Shown here: positions 1 through 5,742 of the stretch, piece after piece
How positions within the stretch are numbered: the stretch's first letter is position 1
Layout of the letters: each line of letters starts with the position of its first letter
Assembly (NCBI GenBank): GCA_947372225.1
Contig: CANBSV010000094.1
Coordinates: forward strand, 1-10,664
DNA length: 10,664 bases
Source of the DNA: Burkholderiales bacterium
GTDB taxonomy: Bacteria; Pseudomonadota; Gammaproteobacteria; Burkholderiales; Burkholderiaceae_C
Direction of reading: 5' to 3'
Notes under the pieces: generated by a model
Seen by the model: only the letters and a program-made list of their open reading frames with translations
Told to the model about the DNA's origin: nothing
The model's database searches: none
Program-made: the position numbers and the translations under genes

Positions 1-1
1 C

Positions 2-283
2 GAAACGCGGGTGTTCAAGTCACCCTCGCTCAAGAGCCTGTCGCCCGGCCAACCCATGATGCACGACGGGCGCTTCACGACCTTCGAGCAGGTGGTGAGC
101 TTCTACAACCTGGGCGTCAAGAACGGCCCTGCGCTCGACAACCGCCTCAAGACGCAGCGCGGCGACCCGCGGGTGCCCAACCTGTCGCGTCCCGATCAGG
201 CCGCGCTGGTGGCCTTCCTGAAGACGCTGGACGACCCGACCCTGCGCATCGACACGCGCTTTGGCAACCCGTTCAAGCAGTGA
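2..283 (+). CDS. Cytochrome c peroxidase / MauG-family dihaem protein, C-terminal fragment
   Basis: This is the 3' end of a gene that starts before the window; the reading frame is open from base 2 to the TGA at 281-283. The visible 93 or so residues match the C-terminal part of the dihaem cytochrome c peroxidase/MauG family: an FKSPSL segment, then MMHDGRFTTFEQVV, then FYNLGV, and a closing ALVAFLKTL helix. Family members are periplasmic and carry two CXXCH haem sites, both of which would lie upstream and cannot be seen here. Where classical peroxidases have the axial Met of the electron-transfer haem (in a V-E-T-M type stretch), this protein appears to have the Tyr of FYN (codon 104-106), as in MauG-like members. 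That alignment was made by eye. The enzyme could reduce hydrogen peroxide or modify a partner protein; substrate unknown. It converges on the permease gene with only 24 bp between stop codons. Confidence 0.82.
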   Translation, partial: ETRVFKSPSLKSLSPGQPMMHDGRFTTFEQVVSFYNLGVKNGPALDNRLKTQRGDPRVPNLSRPDQAALVAFLKTLDDPTLRIDTRFGNPFKQ

Positions 284-314
284 GACCGGCCCCCGCGTGA
301 TCGCGTCTCACTGC
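277..314. terminator. Inverted repeat between convergent genes, possible bidirectional terminator
   Basis: A perfect 10-bp inverted repeat (GCAGTGAGAC at 277-286, GTCTCACTGC at 305-314) flanks an 18-nt spacer. The left arm contains the TGA of the plus-strand gene and the right arm contains the stop of the minus-strand permease gene. A hairpin here could end transcripts from both sides. There is no T-run on either strand, so it is not a canonical Rho-independent terminator. Confidence 0.4.
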
Positions 315-2878
315 GCCGCCTGACGCAGCGTCTCGATCACCGGGCGGCGCAGCACATCGCGCAGGCCCCACCAGCCGGCCGCCAGCGACAGCAGCGCGCC
401 GGCCACCGCGCCGACCAGTGGCACCGAGGGTGACGGGTGCCAGGCGAAGTCGAACACCCGGCTGGCCAGCACCCAGCCGATGGCCGAGGCCGCGCCCGAT
501 GCCAGCACCCCGGCCAGCGCACCCACGCCCAGCAGTTCTGCGCGCTGCACCTGGGCGAGCAAGCGTCCGCTCGCGCCCAGCGCGCGCATCACCGCGAACT
601 CGCGCGAGCGCGCCTCACGGGTGGCCGACACCGCCGCGAACAGCACCACCAGCCCGGCCGCCAACGTGAAGGCGAACAGGAACTCGACCGCGCTGATCAC
701 CTGATCGAGCACGCCCTGAATCTGCGCGATCGAGGCCGACACATCGACGTTGGTCACGTTGGGAAACTGCCGCAACAGCGCGTTGTCGAATTCAGCGGCG
801 GCCGCAGGTGCCTTGAAGGCTGCGATGAAGGTGTTGGGCACGCCTTCGGGCTGCGCACCCGGAAACAGCACGAAGAAGTTCACTCGCATCGAGCTCCAAT
901 CGACCTTGCGCAGGCTGCTGATGCGCGCTTGAACCGGTTGGCCGGCCATGTCGAAGGCCATCGTGTCGCCCAGCTTCAGCCCCAGCGTTTCGGCCAGGCC
1001 CGACTCCACGCTGATGGCGCCGGGCTCATTGCCGACCCAGCGCCCGCCCGCAAGCTCGTTGTGCGCGGGCAGCTCGCTCGTGTAGCTCAGGTTGAACTCG
1101 CGCTCCACCAGCCGCTTGGCGCGCTCACCCTTGACCGAGTCGACGGTCACGGCATGGCCGTTGATGGCCACCAGCCGGCCGCGAATCATCGGAAACCAGT
1201 CAAACCGCGTCACGCCCGCGGCGCGCAAATTGGCCTGAAAGGTCTCGGCCTGATCGGGCTGCACATTGATCACAAAGCGGTTGGGCGCATCCGGCGGTGT
1301 GGACTGCCGCCAGCTGTCGATGAGGTCGGTGCGCAACAGCACCAGCAGCATCAGCGCGAGCAGCCCGACGCTGAGCGCTGAGACCTGCAACACGGCGAAG
1401 GCCGGGCGCGCCGCGATCTGCCGGGTGGCCAGCACCAGCCAGCGTGGCGCGTTCGCCTCGGGCACGGCGCGGCGCAGCAACCACACCGCCGCCGCACTCA
1501 GCAGCGCAAACAGCGCAATCGCCCCGGCAAAGCCGCCCACGGCGATCAGCCCGAGCTGGATGTCCGACGACACCGCCAGCAGCAGCGCCGAAAACCCGAG
1601 CACGCCTGCCAGCAGCACGGCGATCGACGCGGGCTGCAGCGTGCCCACATCGCGACGGATCACCCGCAGCGGCGGCACGCGCGCGAGTTGCAGCACCGGC
1701 GGCAAGCCAAAGCCCGTCAGAAGCGTCAACCCCACGCCCACACCCAGCAGCGCCGGCCACCACGACGGCGCCGGCAGACTCACCGCCACCAGCCCCGACA
1801 GCAGCCACACGAAGACATGGTGCATGCCGAAACCCAGCGCCACACCCAGCGCACTGGCCAGCGCACCGACCAAGCCGAACTCGATGAGGTACTGAAGCGC
1901 AATGGTGCGCTGCGCCAGACCCAGCACGCGCAGCATCGCGCAGTCATCAAGATGGCGGCTGGCGAAGTCGCGCGAGGCGATGCCCACTGCCACCGCCGCC
2001 AGCAGAGCCGCCAGCAGCGCAACGAGATTCAGGAATTTTTCAGCGCGGTCCAGTGTCTGGCGCATCTCGGGGCGGCCGGTCTCGAGGGTGTCGAGCCGCA
2101 CGCCGGCCAACGCGGTGGACTTCAGCTGCGCAGCCACCCAGTCCTTGAACGCGACCACCGCTGCCACGCCGCGCGCATCGCCGGCGGGGTGGGCGGCCAC
2201 GATCAGCCGGTAGGTCACGCGGCTGGCTGGTTGGATCAGGCCGGTGGCTTCGAGATCGGCCGCGTTGATCAGCACCCGCGGCGAAAAGCTCATGAAACCG
2301 GCGCCGCGGTCGGGCTCGATCAGGATCACCCGGGTCACGCGCAGGCTGGCATCACCAAGCAACAACGGATCGCCCAGCTTCAACGCCAGCGCGTCGAGCA
2401 CCGGCGACTCGACCCACACGGTGCCGGGCTCGGGCGCGTGCGCCACCGACTCCGCGGGCTGCCCGGCGCCCGAACTCAAACTGAGGCGGCCTCGCAGGGG
2501 ATAACTGGCACTGACCGCCTTGACCGTGACCAGGCGGCTGGCGCCGCCTTGGGCGTCGCTCGCGCGGCCCATACTCGGAAAGACGGCCGTCGCCGCGCTG
2601 GCCAGGCCCAAAGACCGCGCCTTGTCGATGACCGCCGCCGGGGTGGGGCGGTCACTCACCACCACCGCATCGCCGCCCAGCAACTGGGTGGCATCACGCA
2701 ACAGGCCGCCGTTGATCCGGTCGGCAAAAAATCCCACGGCGCTCAGGGCCGCCACGGCGAGGCTCACCGCCACCAGCAGCAATCGCAACTCGCCAGCACG
2801 GAAATCACGCGTCAGCTGGCGCAGGCCAAGCCGCCAAACCGAAACGGCGCCGGGGGGTGACTGACCGGGAGTGTTCAT
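308..2878 (-). CDS. FtsX-like ABC transporter permease, YbbP type
   Basis: An 856-residue inner-membrane protein of the MacB/FtsX permease superfamily, in the large duplicated form typified by E. coli YbbP. A first transmembrane helix at about 31-51 is followed by a periplasmic region of about 225 residues. A helix cluster comes next at about 281-301, 325-352, 375-397, 418-436, 443-468 and 492-516. After a second periplasmic region come three C-terminal helices near 731-752, 780-806 and 817-840. The FtsX signatures are seen twice: an R-x-L-D-D-C-A-M-L-R-V-L-G stretch near 308-320 and REFAVMRALGAS near 759-770. Such permeases work with a cytoplasmic ATPase (YbbA/LolD type) in extracting or moving lipids or other envelope substrates; here the substrate is unknown. 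No ATPase gene lies next to it. The ATG at 2876-2878 is preceded by TAAGG about 8 nt upstream. It lies 41 bp downstream of the receiver-only regulator gene, so co-transcription is possible. Confidence 0.88.
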   Translation of the reverse strand: MNTPGQSPPGAVSVWRLGLRQLTRDFRAGELRLLLVAVSLAVAALSAVGFFADRINGGLLRDATQLLGGDAVVVSDRPTPAAVIDKARSLGLASAATAVFPSMGRASDAQGGASRLVTVKAVSASYPLRGRLSLSSGAGQPAESVAHAPEPGTVWVESPVLDALALKLGDPLLLGDASLRVTRVILIEPDRGAGFMSFSPRVLINAADLEATGLIQPASRVTYRLIVAAHPAGDARGVAAVVAFKDWVAAQLKSTALAGVRLDTLETGRPEMRQTLDRAEKFLNLVALLAALLAAVAVGIASRDFASRHLDDCAMLRVLGLAQRTIALQYLIEFGLVGALASALGVALGFGMHHVFVWLLSGLVAVSLPAPSWWPALLGVGVGLTLLTGFGLPPVLQLARVPPLRVIRRDVGTLQPASIAVLLAGVLGFSALLLAVSSDIQLGLIAVGGFAGAIALFALLSAAAVWLLRRAVPEANAPRWLVLATRQIAARPAFAVLQVSALSVGLLALMLLVLLRTDLIDSWRQSTPPDAPNRFVINVQPDQAETFQANLRAAGVTRFDWFPMIRGRLVAINGHAVTVDSVKGERAKRLVEREFNLSYTSELPAHNELAGGRWVGNEPGAISVESGLAETLGLKLGDTMAFDMAGQPVQARISSLRKVDWSSMRVNFFVLFPGAQPEGVPNTFIAAFKAPAAAAEFDNALLRQFPNVTNVDVSASIAQIQGVLDQVISAVEFLFAFTLAAGLVVLFAAVSATREARSREFAVMRALGASGRLLAQVQRAELLGVGALAGVLASGAASAIGWVLASRVFDFAWHPSPSVPLVGAVAGALLSLAAGWWGLRDVLRRPVIETLRQAAQ

Positions 2879-2919
2879 GCGGCAACCTTACATCGCCGCG
2901 TTCGCCGCCCGGCGGTGTT

Positions 2920-3321
2920 TCAGGCTTTCGGCTCGGCCGCGTTGCGCGTGTTCAAGACGATGGCGATGCGCGCCACGAGGTCGTCGGCCGTCACGGGCTT
3001 GCTCACGCAGTTCTCGGCACTCAAACCCAGGAGGTCGATGGAAATGGCCACATCGTTGCCGGCGGTCAGGACGATCACCGGCGTTGCGGCATTGCGGGTG
3101 CGCAGCTCCTTGAGCCAGGCCAGCGCGTCGTGCCACATCATGGCGAAGTCCTTCCACATCATCGTGGCGTCCAGCACGATGACCTGCCACTGCTGCTGAC
3201 AGGCACGATCCAAACCAATCTGCGCATCGTCACAGTGCACGACCTCAAAGCCATGCGATTCCAAACCCGCGCACAAGTCGTAAGTCGCCCTGTGTATGTC
3301 TGCCACCAACAACAACCTCAT
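2920..3321 (-). CDS. Receiver-only response regulator with an internal 7-residue duplication
   Basis: A 133-residue protein that is almost entirely a CheY-like receiver domain with no output domain. The likely phospho-acceptor is Asp51 (VIVLD), the conserved Thr/Ser is Thr86 (VIVLTAG) and the conserved Lys is Lys108 (SKPV). Of the usual acidic pair at the end of strand 1, only Asp8 is present; Ala7 replaces the first acid. The Asp51-Thr86 distance is 35 residues, against 28 in the neighbouring OmpR-type receiver, while Thr86-Lys108 is 22 in both. The extra seven residues coincide with an apparent tandem duplication, MMWKDFA then MMWHDAL, just after the phosphorylation site. The start is well supported: AAGGAG lies 8 nt before the ATG at 3319-3321. 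It sits 92 bp downstream of the OmpR-family gene and 41 bp upstream of the permease gene on the same strand. It may act as a phosphate-relay or protein-interaction module; no kinase partner is visible. Confidence 0.85.
   Translation of the reverse strand: MRLLLVADIHRATYDLCAGLESHGFEVVHCDDAQIGLDRACQQQWQVIVLDATMMWKDFAMMWHDALAWLKELRTRNAATPVIVLTAGNDVAISIDLLGLSAENCVSKPVTADDLVARIAIVLNTRNAAEPKA
3121..3162 (-). repeat. Two 21-bp in-frame tandem copies within the receiver gene
   Basis: Reading the minus strand, units 3162-3142 and 3141-3121 both begin with the 9 bases ATGATGTGG and share the GAC codon at the fifth position. They encode MMWKDFA and MMWHDAL. The second half of each unit has diverged, so about 13 of 21 bases are identical. 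The duplication is in frame and lies in the loop and helix that follow the phospho-acceptor Asp. Confidence 0.5.
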
Positions 3322-3413
3322 CGACCGAGCTCCTTGAAGAGTGCTACCGCATGGCCGTCAACGACGGCGGGCTGTACTGAAATTTCGGGGTCCACAGCCG
3401 AGCCACCGACGCA

Positions 3414-4166
3414 TCAAAGCGCGGCCTCCACCTCTGCGGTCGCCGGCGTCGCTCCCACCGCACCACACGGCAAGAAGACATAGCCCTCGCCGCGCGCGGT
3501 GCTGATCCAACGCCTGCCGGGAGACGCGCTGTCCAGCTTGCGCCGCAGTCGACCCACCTGGACATCGACCGTCCGGTCGAGCGGCCGATAGGTGCCCGAC
3601 TGTGCGGCCTCGTTGAGCGCGCCGCGCGACTGGGGCTGACCGGGCGTGCGCGCCAGCGCCAACAGCAACTTGAATTCAATGCCCGTCAGGGCCACCAGAT
3701 TCCCGTCCAGCAGGGCCTCGCGGCGGATCAAATCGATCACCAACCCGTCGAACACGATCCGGGTCACCGGTGCCACGGGCTGAACGGGCACGTTCGGCCG
3801 GTGGCGACGCAGCAAGGCACGCACCCTGGCCACCAGCTCACGCTGTTCGAAGGGCTTGGACAGGTAGTCGTCGGCGCCCACTTCCAAGCCCAGCACCTTG
3901 TCCATCGGGTCACTGAGCCCCGAAATCATGAGGATGCCCATATCGGGATGCTGTGCGCGCCAGCGGCGGCATACATCCAAACCGTTGCCATCGGGGAGCA
4001 TCACGTCGAGAACGACCACCGAGGGCCTGTACTCAGTGAGCAAGCGCTCGCCGTCTTGCACCGTGAGGGCCGAGTGCACCGACCAGCCCTCTTGAGACAG
4101 CAAAGGCACGAGTAACTCCTGCAACACGACGCTGTCGTCGAGGATCAGGATGTGGGCATTACTCAT
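3414..4166 (-). CDS. OmpR/PhoB-family DNA-binding response regulator
   Basis: A 250-residue two-component transcription regulator. The N-terminal receiver has the acidic pair Asp10-Asp11 (LILDDS), phospho-acceptor Asp54 (VVVLDVMLPDGNG), Ser82 and Lys104 (LSKPF), so it looks fully competent for phosphorylation. After a linker with several prolines, a winged-helix DNA-binding domain spans about 136-232, with the usual EF-KLLLALA stretch, the RTVDVQVGRLRRKL recognition-helix region and a C-terminal ARGEGYVF wing. An in-frame GTG at 4176-4178 would add four residues, but the GAGGGG/GGTGG sequence is badly placed for it and sits 8-11 nt before the ATG at 4164-4166, so I chose the ATG. No histidine kinase gene is adjacent, so its signal is unknown. 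The upstream region holds two inverted repeats that are candidates for autoregulation. The receiver-only gene and permease gene downstream could belong to the same transcript. Confidence 0.92.
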   Translation of the reverse strand: MSNAHILILDDSVVLQELLVPLLSQEGWSVHSALTVQDGERLLTEYRPSVVVLDVMLPDGNGLDVCRRWRAQHPDMGILMISGLSDPMDKVLGLEVGADDYLSKPFEQRELVARVRALLRRHRPNVPVQPVAPVTRIVFDGLVIDLIRREALLDGNLVALTGIEFKLLLALARTPGQPQSRGALNEAAQSGTYRPLDRTVDVQVGRLRRKLDSASPGRRWISTARGEGYVFLPCGAVGATPATAEVEAAL

Positions 4167-4226
4167 CTCGAAGACCACCCCTCAACCAATACGTTGTTGC
4201 CACGGTCAAAGACAAAGATCCCGAAC

Positions 4227-4242
4227 AAGACATTTATGTCTT
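4227..4242. promoter_or_regulatory. Palindrome upstream of the OmpR-family regulator gene
   Basis: A perfect inverted repeat, AAGACAT-TT-ATGTCTT, with 7-bp arms and a 2-bp centre, lies about 60 bp upstream of the regulator's ATG in an AT-rich patch of an otherwise GC-rich window. Its symmetry fits an operator for a dimeric regulator, or a short hairpin in the leader transcript. Which protein binds is not shown by the sequence. Confidence 0.4.
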
Positions 4243-4250
4243 ATTGCGAT

Positions 4251-4270
4251 CGGATATTGCAGATTATCCG
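4251..4270. promoter_or_regulatory. Second inverted repeat with an embedded possible -10 box
   Basis: CGGATA-N8-TATCCG is a perfect 6-bp-arm inverted repeat that starts 8 bp beyond the 16-bp palindrome. On the minus strand its outer arm includes GATAAT (4268-4263), five of six matches to a sigma-70 -10 box, about 97 bp upstream of the regulator's ATG. No good -35 element sits at the proper distance, which would be compatible with an activator-dependent promoter. This promoter call is weak. Confidence 0.3.
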
Positions 4271-4437
4271 CCGTCATCGCAGAGGGGCCAGGCAGGCAAG
4301 ATGGCGTCAAGCAGCAAGCCTGAGCAGTGGGGCTGGGCGCGCGCGTCAGATCGTGACTTTTGGTGACGATTGCGACGTTCGCGTCTCGACAGCAAGGCCG
4401 GCAAGGCGCACCGTCGGCACGTGCCGGCGCTCCTGGG

Positions 4438-5742
4438 TCAGAGGATCAAAAGCGCCCGAAAGTCGTTGACATTGGTGAAGGTGGGGCCGCTCACCAGCAA
4501 ATCGCCCAGTGGCTCGAAGTAGCCGTAGGCGTCATTCGCTTCCAGCCGCGTTGCGGCATCGAGACCCAGCGCCCGGGCTCGCGTCAGCGTGTCGGGTGCA
4601 ACGAAAGCACCCGCGTTGTCTTGCGTGCCGTCGATGCCGTCGGTATCGGCAGCCAGCGCCCACACACCGGTCTGGCCTTGCAGCGCGATGGCGCAGCCCA
4701 ACAGGAATTCACTCGCGCGACCACCGCGCCCGCCTTGGCCCCTGACGGTGACCGTGGTCTCGCCGCCGCTGAGGATCACGCATGGCCGCGCGAACGGCTC
4801 GCCACGCTGGGCGATGGCGCGGGCCAGCGCGGCGTGCACCTTGCCGACCTCGCGCGATTCGCCCTCGATGGCGTCGCTCAGGATGTGTGCGTCCAGACCA
4901 GCCTCGCGCGCCAAAGCGGCCGCGGCTTGCAGCGAACGCAAAGGCGTGGCGATCAGGCGCACCTCGTGGCCCGCCAACAGCGCATCACCTGGCTTGAGCG
5001 TTTCGAACTCGCCCCGCTCCAAAGCCCGGCGGGCGGCCTGCGGAAGCGCGACGGCATAGCGATCGAGGATGGTCAGCGCATCGACGCAGGTGCTCGGATC
5101 GGCCACTGTGGGGCCGCTGGCGATGGCCTCGGGCGCATCGCCCGGCACGTCGCTGATCAGCAGGCTGACCACGCGCGCCGGCGCACACATCGCAGCCAGG
5201 CGACCACCCTTGATCGCCGACAGGTGGCGACGTACGCAGTTGATCTCGCCGATGGGCGCGCCGCCGCGCAGCAACGCGTCGCTGATGGCCTGCTTGTCTT
5301 GCAGCGTCAGGCCCGCAGCCGGCATGGCCAGCAATGCCGAGCCACCGCCCGACAGCAGGCACAGCACCAGGTCATCGGGTCCCAGGCCGCGCACCAGCGC
5401 GGCGATGCGCTGCGCCGCCTGCACACCGGCTTCGTCGGGCACAGGGTGACCGGCTTCGAGCACCTCAATGCGCGCCGTTGGCAAGCCCCACGCCGGCGGC
5501 ACATGGCCATATCGGGTGACGACCAGCCCGCAAAGGGGCGCATCCACCGGCCACAGCGCATCAACGGCCGCGGCCATGGCGCCGGCAGCCTTGCCCGCGC
5601 CGATCACCACCGTGCGACCCGCCGGTGGCGGCGGCAGGTGGGGGGCGATCACCCGGGCTGGCAGCGCCTGCGCCACCGCAGCATCGAAGAGCGAGCGCAG
5701 AAACGCGCGCGGATCGCCGTGCGGCGAAGGCACCGCATTCAC
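4438..5742 (-). CDS. Glycerate 2-kinase, class II (GckA/TtuD type, DUF4147-MOFRL)
   Basis: A 434-residue cytoplasmic enzyme expected to phosphorylate D-glycerate to 2-phosphoglycerate with ATP; older annotations call the family hydroxypyruvate reductase (TtuD). The N-terminal DUF4147 part shows VIGAGKAAG (about 46-54), LLSGGGSALL (129-138), the E-I-N-x-V-R-R-H-L-S-A-I-K-G-G stretch (166-180) and SDVPGD (197-202) followed by ASGPTV. The C-terminal MOFRL part has ILSGGETTV, GQGGRGGRASE (335-345) and ADTDGIDG (365-372). The family more often has Asn after the GGR of the MOFRL motif; here it is Ala-Ser. I chose the GTG at 5742 because it overlaps the upstream stop as GTGA, which suggests translational coupling to the binding-protein gene. 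Another GTG at 5757 would add five residues, and one at 5733 has a better-spaced AGGTG. Glycerate arises from glyoxylate, tartrate and glucarate breakdown, so this may be the catabolic end of a C2/C4-acid pathway. Confidence 0.93.
   Translation of the reverse strand: MNAVPSPHGDPRAFLRSLFDAAVAQALPARVIAPHLPPPPAGRTVVIGAGKAAGAMAAAVDALWPVDAPLCGLVVTRYGHVPPAWGLPTARIEVLEAGHPVPDEAGVQAAQRIAALVRGLGPDDLVLCLLSGGGSALLAMPAAGLTLQDKQAISDALLRGGAPIGEINCVRRHLSAIKGGRLAAMCAPARVVSLLISDVPGDAPEAIASGPTVADPSTCVDALTILDRYAVALPQAARRALERGEFETLKPGDALLAGHEVRLIATPLRSLQAAAALAREAGLDAHILSDAIEGESREVGKVHAALARAIAQRGEPFARPCVILSGGETTVTVRGQGGRGGRASEFLLGCAIALQGQTGVWALAADTDGIDGTQDNAGAFVAPDTLTRARALGLDAATRLEANDAYGYFEPLGDLLVSGPTFTNVNDFRALLIL

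Larger units (their letters stand above)
4167..4437. other. Gene-free region between the regulator and glycerate kinase genes
   Basis: This is the longest stretch without a gene. Its low-coordinate third (about 4185-4270) is relatively AT-rich and holds the two inverted repeats described separately. The remainder (about 4271-4437) is GC-rich and shows no coding sequence I can support. Near the end of the kinase gene there is an inverted repeat, GCCGGCA at 4397-4403 and TGCCGGC at 4422-4428, which overlaps the 12-bp palindrome CGGCACGTGCCG (4415-4426). It is a possible but weak transcript-end hairpin without a T-run. Confidence 0.6.

Noticed and set aside
437..1381. Long plus-strand reading frame opposite the permease gene (also 1688-2860)
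   Set aside because: It lies antisense to a well-supported membrane protein gene, and the translation is rich in His, Gln, Arg and Gly with no recognisable domain. Long antisense frames are common in GC-rich genes.
2920..3321. Receiver-only gene as a pseudogene or truncated regulator
   Set aside because: The frame is intact, the ribosome-binding site is strong, and the phospho-acceptor Asp, Thr and Lys are all kept, so a functional stand-alone receiver is more likely.
4176..4178. GTG as start of the OmpR-family regulator
   Set aside because: Its only purine-rich upstream sequence is almost touching it, whereas the ATG at 4164-4166 has that sequence at a workable spacing and gives the normal N-terminus of the family.
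4354..4373. TCGTGAC-TTTTG-GTGACGA as an inverted repeat or operator
   Set aside because: The arms do not pair fully (central mismatch), and it reads equally well as an imperfect direct repeat of GTGAC, so it carries little weight.
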